Source: Bradyrhizobium sp. CB1650
GTDB taxonomy: Bacteria > Pseudomonadota > Alphaproteobacteria > Rhizobiales > Xanthobacteraceae
DNA length: 64,000 nucleotides
Reading direction: 5' to 3'
Assembly (NCBI RefSeq): GCF_029761915.1
Contig: NZ_CP121695.1
Coordinates: 1,178,001 to 1,242,000 of the forward strand
Shown here one piece after another: positions 18,569 to 26,243 of this stretch. Numbering within the stretch: the first letter of the stretch is position 1; each line of letters begins with the position of its first letter. A program made the position numbers and the translations under genes. The notes beneath the pieces are model-generated. The model was not told the DNA's origin. It did not search any database and worked only from the letters and a program-made list of their open reading frames with translations.

Positions 18569-18597
18569 CACGGGGCGGGTTCGCCCCGCCGTGTTTT
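18569..18597. terminator. intrinsic terminator-like hairpin
   Basis: A GC-rich stem formed by cacgg/ccgtg and cggg/cccg arms with a two-base bulge is followed on the plus strand by tttt. It lies just beyond the end of the minus-strand DUF2867 gene and 250 bases after the catabolic operon. Confidence 0.55.
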
Positions 18598-18622
18598 ATC
18601 GAAATTCGAGGTTTCTGCAGCT

Positions 18623-19147
18623 CTACTGCAGTTGTGTTTGTGCACAGCGTGCCAGGTTGGCCCTGACCACGAGGTGATGAAAAGGCCTGATCGCGTTGAG
18701 ATAGGTGAAGCCCAAGGCATTGTGCGTATGCACAACGGTTGTCGCGATGAGCAACGTGCCTATTGGAGAATGGCGTCGGAGCAGAGATAGCCTGAAGTCC
18801 AGGTGTCGGTCATCCGTACCGAGCACAATTTCGTCCTTGCCCTCCCAATGCACCGGGAAGAAGTCCACCCGTTCATGGCTGTCCCGGGACGTCCTGACCG
18901 TATCGGAGGTTTTGATGCCAAAGGGCGTAACCATGGCGTCGCGCAGCGCGATCAACGCCTTTTGCCACGCGGGTGGATTGACGAGTGCCCGCCTCGCCAG
19001 CTCGCGCATGCTCGACTGTTCCGACGCACTCAAGTCAATGCTGTAGCTATCGAGCAAACTGGCGTTCTCGTACCAGCTCGCAACGACACTTTCCGACGGC
19101 GGCGTCGTCCGGCGTATCTGCGGTTTGCGGTCTAAACCCATGCTCAT
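18623..19147 (-). CDS. DUF2867 domain-containing protein
   Basis: A 174-residue protein resembling the DUF2867 family. Characteristic stretches are [48 protein letters not shown] and the late [23 protein letters not shown]. There is no signal peptide. Two in-frame starts (MSMG) are possible, at 19147 and 19141. Its function is unknown. It lies alone between att-like copy C and the haloperoxidase-like gene. Confidence 0.72.
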   Translation of the reverse strand: MSMGLDRKPQIRRTTPPSESVVASWYENASLLDSYSIDLSASEQSSMRELARRALVNPPAWQKALIALRDAMVTPFGIKTSDTVRTSRDSHERVDFFPVHWEGKDEIVLGTDDRHLDFRLSLLRRHSPIGTLLIATTVVHTHNALGFTYLNAIRPFHHLVVRANLARCAQTQLQ

Positions 19148-19341
19148 GATGATGTCACCTATTCAAGGGGCCATCAACTACGGGCGTGAAGACGGGCGCC
19201 ATTCGCGCTGCCGAAGCAGCGCGCCGTTTGATGCTCAGCGAGGCCGATGTTTGCTCGCAGGGGCAAGTCGGAGGCGGGTCGGCTACTGTTCAGCTTTCCA
19301 CCAGTGGACCCCTGATGTTCCGCTGCGAAATTGCAATATCG

Positions 19342-20577
19342 CTAGCGCCCCGCCATCGTGTTCGGTTGCATGACGTTCTCGACGACGTACTGGCCGATCT
19401 TGCGCCCCATCTCCTGGCCAACGCGCGTCGAAAACCGATAGTGGAAGCCGGCCCAGATGCGGGCCTCCGACACTTCATTGACGAACGCGTCGAGACTGGT
19501 CCAGTGGTGGATGACGCCGGGTGCCGTTGGGCTGGTCAAGGTCAGCTCGGGCACTTTGAGAGCGCCGAAAACGGACTCGGCCACCGATGCAACCGATGCC
19601 GCCATGATGCAATGCGCGCACGGGTACTCTGGATGCATTGGGGTGTCCGCTATCGGCAGCCAATTTCCGTCCACGGTAGTGCCCGGGTTGTCATCGAGAT
19701 CGCCGTTACGAATTGCAGTAACCGGTCGCCAGAACTCGTAGAAATATTTGGCGTCGAAGATCGCGATGAACGCATCGTTTCTGGCAACCGCCGCCAATGC
19801 CATGAACCGTGCACTGTCAACAACGTCCAGCTTGTTCGCCGCGGCGAGCTGGCGCACGATCGGGTAGTAGACGATCGGACCCGGCGTCAACCAGAAGCGG
19901 GCGTCTTCCGTCTGTCGAGAGGTGCGTTTTGTGCTCGCTCTGCTGCCCAAGGCCATGATCTCGTTGTAATCAGCCGCCCATTGCTCGCTTTTCAACGAAA
20001 CTGGCGGCTGGGGACGGAATTGGGACTGGCTCGCCATGACGAATGGCTTCAGCTTGGGCCACACTGAGCCGACGGTAATTGGGGTGGGAACGTACACGCC
20101 CGGCTTGGTCTTGGGTCGGTAGGCGTCTGTCGCGTCGCAGCCGTCGTCCGCACGCGCTTCAAGGACTCGCGCAGCGACCGTTTCGCCGATCATGACGCCT
20201 TCCGATTTGGACGGACCATCTGGCATGGCGGCGATATAGTTCGTCAACGCTTTCCTCAGTTCCTCCTCTGCGGCGGGATGCAGACCGAGCAGGACCTTTC
20301 CCGCCGCAACCGCAGCCGCTGCCTCCCTTGAGGCCATTGTTGAAGCCGGCGGCTGGACCAGATAAGGGCGATAGCGTTTATCGATCGCATTGACAGCGTC
20401 GAACATGGCCACGTGCGCCATGGCCATCACCCGTTCGGCCTCCGGTGGTGCCATCTTCGCGTTGGTCACGACCGTAACCGTCTTCTCGTTCCAATCGGCA
20501 ATGACATCGGCCGACGCGCGGAAACCCACGCAGGTCGATGCGGCGACGATGAGCAACAAACAACAGATTGTGCGCAT
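19342..20577 (-). CDS. vanadium-dependent haloperoxidase-like / PAP2-superfamily protein
   Basis: A 411-residue exported protein with a signal peptide (MRTICCLLLIVAASTCVG...ASA). Helical segments MAHVAMFDAVNAID and FIAIFDAKYFYEFWRP are typical of bacterial vanadium-haloperoxidase-like proteins, and WAGFHYRFSTRVGQEMGRKIG is the later conserved block. The oxyanion motif, usually P-S-G-H, reads HPEYPCAHC here, with Ser-Gly replaced by Cys-Ala and the catalytic-type His kept. Either vanadate chemistry or phosphatase activity may be altered or lost. Stand-alone on the minus strand. Confidence 0.8.
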   Translation of the reverse strand: MRTICCLLLIVAASTCVGFRASADVIADWNEKTVTVVTNAKMAPPEAERVMAMAHVAMFDAVNAIDKRYRPYLVQPPASTMASREAAAAVAAGKVLLGLHPAAEEELRKALTNYIAAMPDGPSKSEGVMIGETVAARVLEARADDGCDATDAYRPKTKPGVYVPTPITVGSVWPKLKPFVMASQSQFRPQPPVSLKSEQWAADYNEIMALGSRASTKRTSRQTEDARFWLTPGPIVYYPIVRQLAAANKLDVVDSARFMALAAVARNDAFIAIFDAKYFYEFWRPVTAIRNGDLDDNPGTTVDGNWLPIADTPMHPEYPCAHCIMAASVASVAESVFGALKVPELTLTSPTAPGVIHHWTSLDAFVNEVSEARIWAGFHYRFSTRVGQEMGRKIGQYVVENVMQPNTMAGR

Positions 20578-20734
20578 GCTCGGCTCCCGTTCTCGACTGC
20601 ATCTGGTAGTACTCGGGTCTGCCAGTCTCCGCCCGATTCATTGCCCATCACTATCCATTTTGCGCCCCCGTTGTCCGGCCTGCGTCCGAATCGCCTGAGG
20701 GACGAACAACGTTTTGTGATACGCTGAGGCCAGG

Positions 20735-22249
20735 ATGGAGGGTCGAATGCCGATGCTTCCTCGCGACGTGAAGAAGGCCGTGGCTCTGCTTGGGGCTGAC
20801 CCTGAGCGCAGCATTGACGAGCTGGCTGCGGCGTGCGGCGTCGCACGCCGAACGTTGGAGAAGCATTTCCGTCGCTTCGTTGGGCGCTCGCCATCCGAAG
20901 TCAGGCACGCCTTGCTCCTCGAACGATTCCGTCATGAATTGCTGCGGGCACAGCCAAAGTCCAACGTCACAAAAATTGCAATGCTGTGTGGCGTTCACCA
21001 TCTCGGACGCTTTGCCGCTGCCTATCGCAAATGCTACGGCGAAAGCCCTTCGGTGACCCTGAGGCGCCGTTGCGCGGCCCTTGAGCGACAGGAGACCGTG
21101 CCAGCGGTGTTGTCGCCGACGCTCGATCGCCCGGTGGTTGCTGTGCATTCATTTGAGCTCATCGGTGCGCGAGCCCACCGCTTGATCACAATCGCGGACG
21201 AAATTGCAATCGTGCTCCTGAGAGACCGCTGGCTTAGCGTGGGACCACCGCGCCATGCCCGATATCACCTGCGCGGCAAGGTGCGGGAGGACGGCGCACG
21301 CCGCCTGCGAATTCTGGTGATGTTGACGGACGCAGCGAGTGCGCGCCACATCTGGGCAGATCGATGGGAAGGGGAGCTCGATGACGTATTCGCCTTCGAG
21401 CAGAACGTTGCAATCCGTGTCGCAAGTGCCATCGGATCGTCGGTTCGATCAGCGGAGATTCAAAGAGCGTCGCACGCGGATCCCGCACAACTCGGTGCGT
21501 GGGAACTCACGATGAGAGCGCTGCCGCGGGCCCTTTTGATCCAACCCGCCGCTCAAGCCGAAGCGCTTGAACTGCTCGAAAGGGCGATGGACCTTGCACC
21601 GCAGGATGCATTGCCGATGGCGCTCGCTGCGTGGTGCCATGCCCAGCGTGGGAGCCATCACCTCGGACCACAGCCTGACGCGGAAAAACAGGCCGGGCGC
21701 GAACTGGCCCTGCGCGCAAGCCGGCTTAACGCCTGCGATCCGAAAGTCGAGGCATTATTGGCCGCTGCCCACACGCTCGCGCAAGACTTTGAGGCCGCCT
21801 CGACCCACTGCGATCGCGCCCTCGCGCTAGACGGAGCTTGCGTGTGGGGGTGGAACCGAAGCGGTATGCTGCATCTCTATCATGGGCGAGCAACTGATGC
21901 GATCGAATGCTTCCAGTTTGCAAGAGCGCTCGGCCCCGACGATCCGCTGAATTTCTTCTGCTCCATTGGGATTGGTTCTGCGCATTTCGAAGTGGGTCGT
22001 TACGAGGAGGCCGCACGTTGGTTCACCCGCGGAATTGCCGAGCATCCACCCGCCCTCTGGGTCAATCGCTTTCGCGCCGCGGCCTTTGCATTGGCTGGCC
22101 GCAAGCAAGAGGCGCGCCAGAGCTTCGCCGAACTGACTTGTGCTTATCCCGATCTTACAATTGGGCAAGTCAGAAGGGCTTTGCCGCACACGCCAGGGTT
22201 TTGCGATCGTGCCTGCGAAGGGCTCGCCAGCCTGGGTATGCATCCCTAG
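20735..22249 (+). CDS. AraC-type HTH protein fused to TPR region
   Basis: A 504-residue protein. Residues about 1-110 form an AraC-type helix-turn-helix pair (SIDELAAACGVARRTLEKHFRRFVGRSPSEV, then VTKIAMLCGVHHLGRFAAAYRKCYGESP). Residues about 155-235 (YHLRGKVR, LTDAASARHIWADRWEG, VFAFEQNVAIRVASAI) resemble the TolB/FlgO-like segment found between sensor and TPR parts of class III cyclase-like proteins. From about 250 on there are TPR-like helices (LELLERAMDLAPQDALPM, ATDAIECFQFARALGPDDP). AraC DNA-binding domains are normally C-terminal. Starts at 20735, 20747 or 20753 are possible. Divergent from the haloperoxidase-like gene. Confidence 0.78.
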   Translation: MEGRMPMLPRDVKKAVALLGADPERSIDELAAACGVARRTLEKHFRRFVGRSPSEVRHALLLERFRHELLRAQPKSNVTKIAMLCGVHHLGRFAAAYRKCYGESPSVTLRRRCAALERQETVPAVLSPTLDRPVVAVHSFELIGARAHRLITIADEIAIVLLRDRWLSVGPPRHARYHLRGKVREDGARRLRILVMLTDAASARHIWADRWEGELDDVFAFEQNVAIRVASAIGSSVRSAEIQRASHADPAQLGAWELTMRALPRALLIQPAAQAEALELLERAMDLAPQDALPMALAAWCHAQRGSHHLGPQPDAEKQAGRELALRASRLNACDPKVEALLAAAHTLAQDFEAASTHCDRALALDGACVWGWNRSGMLHLYHGRATDAIECFQFARALGPDDPLNFFCSIGIGSAHFEVGRYEEAARWFTRGIAEHPPALWVNRFRAAAFALAGRKQEARQSFAELTCAYPDLTIGQVRRALPHTPGFCDRACEGLASLGMHP

Positions 22250-22778
22250 CCAGTTCCCGGCTCCCATCGCGACGTGTTTGCGACGCCACCGACAAAAAAC
22301 CGAAGGCTATCCGCGTACGGGACTTGATAGCGCGTCTAGACCCTCAGCCACCTTGATATGACGCCGCCGCCGTAGGTCGAGGTGACCACGGCGTGCGCCG
22401 GACAATATGTCAGCCGGTGCGGGCTGATTGCGAAATGCACAAGGCGTCCCAAGAGGTCGAGACCGCCCGTACCTTGGCCTAAGTCATTGGCTCCGTTTCG
22501 TTATCCCGAACCCGCCCCTGGGCACCATCCACTTGATTTTCCTGACCTGCCTCAGATCCCGCTCCTCCGCCGTGAGGGCTCGCTTTACGCATCAGGCCGG
22601 CGGCTGATATGCTTTTCGCCATTGGGACGGTGACGGCAGTTTGCCAACAGACTCTCCTGCGATGCCGGCCTTCTGATCGAATCTCGATCCCGCTCGCGCT
22701 TTTTCGCGCTGCTTTGACATTACGCTGAACAAATTCGTCAAGCGGCTGCCGCGTCCCCTTCACATCGGGAGATGGACC
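22250..22778. other. 529-base gene-free stretch with the right island boundary
   Basis: The exact att copy D lies at 22512-22528. Short open frames such as 22382-22633 have no start context or recognisable similarity. Bases 22529-22778 form the leader of the DUF1326 gene; I see nothing else in them. Confidence 0.55.
22512..22528 (+). repeat. att-like direct repeat copy D (right island boundary)
   Basis: An exact 17-base copy of the tRNA-Phe 3' end (ccgcccctgggcaccat) in an intergenic region 18.8 kb downstream, in the same orientation. No tRNA structure precedes it. Confidence 0.75.
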
Positions 22779-23411
22779 ATGGCTGCATCGGACTGGCGTC
22801 TCGAAGGCGAATGGCTCAAGAACTGCTCTTGCGCGTTTGGCTGCCCCTGCGATTTCAACGCACCGCCGACCCAGGGCTACTGCAGGGGATTGATCGGCAT
22901 GCGGATCGCCAAGGGACATTTCGAGGGGACCAAGCTCGATGGTCTCTGCTTCGCAATCACTGTCGATTTCCCCGGGCCGCTGCATGAGGGCAACGGAACA
23001 ATCCAGCCCATCATCGACGAACGCGCCACGCCGGAGCAGCGCCAGGCGTTGTTCGAGATCTTTTCAGGCAAGCATTCGGCCGAGGGCACGCTCTTCCAGA
23101 TCGTCAGCCTGATCGTCACCAAGATCCACGATCCGGTCTTTGTGCCCTTCGAGTTTTCCTTCGACAAGGACGGGCGCGTCGCCAAACTCGTCGCCAGGGG
23201 CGTGCTGGAGACCAGCGTCGAGCCGATCAAGAATCCCGTGACCGGTGCTCCGCATCGCATCCAGGTCGTGATGCCCGAAGGTTTCGAGCACCGAGCCGCC
23301 GAGATCGCTTCTGCCAACATCCATTCGACCGGCGCAATCGCGTTCGACACCACAGGCACGCACAGCTCGCTCGCCACCGTCGTGCAGACGCCCGAGGGCG
23401 TCGCGGCGTGA
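22779..23411 (+). CDS. DUF1326 domain-containing protein
   Basis: A 210-residue protein of the DUF1326 family. The N-terminal cysteine cluster CSCAFGCPCDF (Cys17, 19, 23 and 25) looks like a metal or redox site. The rest is beta-rich (FCFAITVDFPG-like, GTIQPIIDERATPEQRQAL). A GGGAGA ribosome binding site precedes the ATG. The family is unnamed functionally but is repeatedly found beside DUF2182 membrane proteins, as here (50 bases downstream). Confidence 0.88.
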   Translation: MAASDWRLEGEWLKNCSCAFGCPCDFNAPPTQGYCRGLIGMRIAKGHFEGTKLDGLCFAITVDFPGPLHEGNGTIQPIIDERATPEQRQALFEIFSGKHSAEGTLFQIVSLIVTKIHDPVFVPFEFSFDKDGRVAKLVARGVLETSVEPIKNPVTGAPHRIQVVMPEGFEHRAAEIASANIHSTGAIAFDTTGTHSSLATVVQTPEGVAA

Positions 23412-23461
23412 CGCTGCGCTGAGCGAGGCATCGATCGGCCACCTCACTGGCGGAGAAGCCT

Positions 23462-24241
23462 TTGCACGGGCACTTGGTGCTGGAACATCTGCTTCACCGC
23501 GACCGCGTGATCGTCGCGATCGGGACCGCCGCGGTGGCGGCGCTCGCCTGGGCTTATCTCGCCAGCGGCGCGGGCATGGACACCGAAATGATGGCCGACA
23601 TGCCGGACATGGCGCCGATGCCGTGGACGCCGCTCTATGCCGCGCTGCTGTTCGTGATGTGGTGGGTGATGATGATCGCGATGATGGCGCCGAGCGCAGC
23701 GCCGACCGTCCTCTTGTATGCGACGATCAAGCGCAAGCAGGAGGCTGCATCCCGCGCCGCAATCGATGCCTGGATCTTTCTAGCCGGCTATCTCGTGACA
23801 TGGGCGGGGTTCAGCCTCGTTGCGGTCCTGGCGCAATGGGCGCTCGAACGCTTCGGTCTCCTGTCGATGGCGATGGCAAGCACCAGCGCGATCTTGGGCG
23901 GCGTCATTCTGATTGCCGCGGGGCTTTACCAGTTCACGCCGCTCAAACGTGCTTGCCTTCGCTACTGCCAGAGCCCGCTGTTGTTTCTCAGCCAGCATTG
24001 GCGGCGTGGCACAAGCGGAGCATTTTTCATGGGACTCCGCCACGGCAGCTACTGCGTCGGGTGCTGCTGGTTCTTGATGGCAGTGCTGTTCGTCAGCGGT
24101 GTGATGAATCTGGCCTGGATCATCGGCATCGCGCTCTATGTCGCCGGCGAGAAATTGCTGCCGTTCGGCGATAGATTGAGCCACGCGGCCGGCGGGGCCC
24201 TCATCCTGTCCGGCGCGATCGTGCTCACGCGCGCGCTGTGA
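23462..24241 (+). CDS. DUF2182 predicted metal-binding membrane protein
   Basis: A 259-residue inner-membrane protein with about six hydrophobic helices. An early loop is very Met/Asp-rich (MDTEMMADMPDMAPMPW), and a later helix carries MGLRHGSYCVGCCWFLM, both typical of this family and suggestive of copper or other soft-metal handling. The start is TTG at 23462, supported by a ggaga ribosome binding site about seven bases upstream and no better ATG. It probably forms an operon with the DUF1326 gene. Confidence 0.85.
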   Translation: MHGHLVLEHLLHRDRVIVAIGTAAVAALAWAYLASGAGMDTEMMADMPDMAPMPWTPLYAALLFVMWWVMMIAMMAPSAAPTVLLYATIKRKQEAASRAAIDAWIFLAGYLVTWAGFSLVAVLAQWALERFGLLSMAMASTSAILGGVILIAAGLYQFTPLKRACLRYCQSPLLFLSQHWRRGTSGAFFMGLRHGSYCVGCCWFLMAVLFVSGVMNLAWIIGIALYVAGEKLLPFGDRLSHAAGGALILSGAIVLTRAL

Positions 24242-24324
24242 GAAGCCCGGCGATTATCCGGGATTCCGCAAGTGGCCCCGCATATCGCTGCGTTGACACG
24301 GGCTACGGACGTTGCCACGACTTC

Positions 24325-24410
24325 CGTCATTGCGAGCGCAGCGAAGCAATCCAGAATCTTGCCGCGGAAAGACTCTGGATTGCTTCGTCGCTGCGCTCCT
24401 CGCAACGACG
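24325..24410. repeat. palindromic repeat family 1, copy 1
   Basis: cgtcattgcgagcgcagcg and aagcaatcc form the left arm, mirrored by ggattgctt and cgctgcgctcctcgcaacg. The element can fold into a long hairpin. Other copies lie at 28764-28845 and 33665-33744. Confidence 0.8.
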
Positions 24411-24637
24411 GCCTTGAAAGAGCGCAAAACACCTTCGCTATTCCCCTGCGGCATGCGCGATCCCCCAACCACGCCGGGTAGAGTACCAAGTACTACAGGG
24501 ACGGGGAAAAGGCGGGACTGAAGTCCGAGAAATTATGTTGTTGCTTCAATATATTGTCGAGTGGCTGCCCCTCTTCGGCACCACTTTCCCGGCCGCTCTC
24601 CCGGATCATGCCCCAACAATCGTCTGTGCGTGGCTCT

Positions 24638-24740
24638 AAAGCGCGATGAGATTAGGATCAACTGTCATCGCGCTTTAGGTTGTTGTTTGAGCATGATCTT
24701 CTCGGAAAACCGCTGCACACTTTTCCGGATCATGCTCTAG
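24638..24740. repeat. Rhizobiales-type mosaic palindrome
   Basis: Two nested inverted repeats: aaagcgcgatga (24638-24649) with tcatcgcgcttt (24665-24676), and gagcatgat (24689-24697) with atcatgctc (24729-24737), the latter enclosing cggaaaa/ttttccg arms. It resembles dispersed intergenic elements known in Rhizobiales. Confidence 0.65.
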
Positions 24741-24827
24741 TGCGCGCTCGCTCTTGTGAAGTACGTGCTTGAGCCACGCTCGCCGCCCGCGTGCTATTGC
24801 TGCTCCACATTCCCACGAGGCCACCCC

Positions 24828-25490
24828 ATGCTCCCCATTCCAGCCGACATCTTCACCGAGCCCGACGAGGTTTCGCCCGACGGCCTTGCCAATCTCGGGC
24901 CGCTCCGCCGTCTTGCCGGTGTCTGGCAGGCGGACAAGGGCATCGACGTCAATCCCAAGGCCGAGGGGCCGGAGCGGCGGGCGTTCATCGAGCATATCCG
25001 GATGGACCCGATCGATCCGCAGGCCAACGGCCCGCAGCTCTTTTACGGGCTGCGCTATCACATCCACATCAATACGCCGGAGGAAGACATCACCTTCCAC
25101 GACCAGGTCGGCTACTGGCTGTGGGAGCCTGCGACCGGGCTGATCATGCAGACGCTGGCTATCCCGCGCGGCCAGGTGCTGCTTGCGTCGGGCAAGGCCG
25201 GGCCCGATGACAAGAAGATCTCCGTGACGGCGAAGCGCGGCGATACCGCTTACGGGATCTGCTCGACCGACTTCCTGGAACAAGCCTTCCGCACCGACAG
25301 TTATCGCTGCGATATCACCTTCAACGATGATGGAAGCTGGACCTATCTGATCCAGACCGAGCTTTTCGTGAGAGGCGCGCCGTTCAATCATCACGACACC
25401 AACACGCTGAAGCTGGTCGCGCCGCCGAAGCTCAATCCGCTGGCGATGATCTTGAACGATCGTGCCAGGGGCGGCGGACCAGCGGCTTGA
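24828..25490 (+). CDS. nitrobindin/THAP4-like heme-binding beta-barrel protein
   Basis: A 220-residue soluble protein resembling the heme-binding beta-barrel (nitrobindin, former DUF1794) group. The first strand carries LRRLAGVWQADKG, in the place of the family GxWxG element, followed by alternating beta strands such as QLFYGLRYHIHINTP and VGYWLWEPATGLIMQTLAIPRGQ. ATG 24828 follows a ccacgagg ribosome binding site, and the upstream in-frame ATG at 24756 adds no family sequence. Heme binding is inferred from the family only. Confidence 0.72.
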   Translation: MLPIPADIFTEPDEVSPDGLANLGPLRRLAGVWQADKGIDVNPKAEGPERRAFIEHIRMDPIDPQANGPQLFYGLRYHIHINTPEEDITFHDQVGYWLWEPATGLIMQTLAIPRGQVLLASGKAGPDDKKISVTAKRGDTAYGICSTDFLEQAFRTDSYRCDITFNDDGSWTYLIQTELFVRGAPFNHHDTNTLKLVAPPKLNPLAMILNDRARGGGPAA

Positions 25491-25509
25491 AAGTATCCCG
25501 GAGTATTGC

Positions 25510-26235
25510 ATGAAACCGCATGTCATCTGCCTGATGGCCTCGAGCGTCGACGGCCGCACGCATCATAGCCGCTGGCGTCCGAAAGGCGCGGGGTCGGAAT
25601 GGTTCGAGCGGATCCATGACGAACTCGACGGCGATGCCTGGCTGATCGGCCGCGTCACCGGCTCGGAGTTCGCCAAGGGCAAGCCGTATCCAGCGACGAC
25701 CAACGCGACGTTGCCGCGCGAAAACTGGTTCGCGCCGCGCGATGCCAAAAGCTCCGATATCAAGGCCTATGGCGTCGTGCTCGATGCCCACGGCAAGATC
25801 GGTTGGGGCCGCTCTGACATCGGCGGCGATCCGATCGTGGTGGTGCTGACCGAGACCGTGTCGAATGCGCATCTCGCCGGACTGCGCGGCGAGGGCGTGT
25901 CCTACATCTTCGCCGGCAAGTCCGAGATCGATCTGGCGCTGACGCTCGAGATTCTCAATCGCGAGCTTGGCGTGAAGCGCCTGCTGCTGGAAGGCGGCGG
26001 CGCTGCCAACGGCGCGTTCCTGCGCGCCGGCCTCGTCGACGAGCTCAACCTGATCCTGTGTCCGGCGGTGGACGGCGCCAGGGGCGCGCCGATCGTGTTC
26101 GACTCGACGGAGGCCGAGAGCGAGCAGCGCGCGCCCGTCACCGCGATGACGCTGGAGAGCACGCGGCCGCTCGGTGGCGGCGTTCTGCTGCTGCGCTATC
26201 TGATCCAGAGCGATCCGCAAGCTGCGGCCCGGTAA
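25510..26235 (+). CDS. RibD C-terminal/dihydrofolate-reductase-fold protein
   Basis: A 241-residue NADPH-dependent reductase-fold protein of the RibD_C family. It opens VICLMASSVDGRTH, has GDAWLIGRVTGSEF, then KRLLLEGGGAANGAFLRAGLVDELNLILCP, which is the strongly conserved RibD/DHFR-like block. It lacks a deaminase domain, so a specialised reductase outside riboflavin synthesis is likely. The ATG at 25510 is 19 bases after the preceding stop, so co-transcription with it is likely; the amine oxidase starts 8 bases downstream. Confidence 0.85.
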   Translation: MKPHVICLMASSVDGRTHHSRWRPKGAGSEWFERIHDELDGDAWLIGRVTGSEFAKGKPYPATTNATLPRENWFAPRDAKSSDIKAYGVVLDAHGKIGWGRSDIGGDPIVVVLTETVSNAHLAGLRGEGVSYIFAGKSEIDLALTLEILNRELGVKRLLLEGGGAANGAFLRAGLVDELNLILCPAVDGARGAPIVFDSTEAESEQRAPVTAMTLESTRPLGGGVLLLRYLIQSDPQAAAR

Positions 26236-26243
26236 AGCGCCGG

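Larger units (their letters stand above)
18318..18622. other. gene-free stretch with att-like copy C and a terminator
   Basis: No gene is supported. It holds a flank shared with 7656-7692 (about 18386-18423), the degenerate tRNA-Phe end at 18424-18459 and a hairpin at 18569-18597. Confidence 0.6.
3736..22528. mobile_element. accessory genomic island at tRNA-Phe (about 18.8 kb, integrase not visible)
   Basis: The segment is bounded by two exact copies of the 17-mer ccgcccctgggcaccat: one at the tRNA-Phe 3' end (3736-3752) and one in an intergenic region (22512-22528). This is the pattern left when an island integrates into a tRNA 3' end. Two further degenerate tRNA-Phe 3' ends lie inside (7693-7728, 18424-18459), which suggests serial or tandem insertions. 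The contents are metabolic, transport and regulatory genes rather than housekeeping ones. No recombinase, conjugation or phage gene is visible, so the island now looks immobile or needs a helper. Confidence 0.7.
24242..24827. other. 586-base intergenic region filled with palindromic repeats
   Basis: No gene is supported. It holds a family-1 palindrome (24325-24410) and a second, different palindromic element (24638-24740), listed separately. The remainder is unassigned. Confidence 0.6.

Noticed and set aside
22382..22633. An 83-codon frame spanning the right att copy
   Set aside because: No ribosome binding site, no recognisable sequence, and it crosses the island boundary.
24325..24740. Repeat cluster considered as a CRISPR array
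   Set aside because: The elements are palindromes of different families, not regularly spaced identical repeats with unique spacers, and no cas gene is seen.
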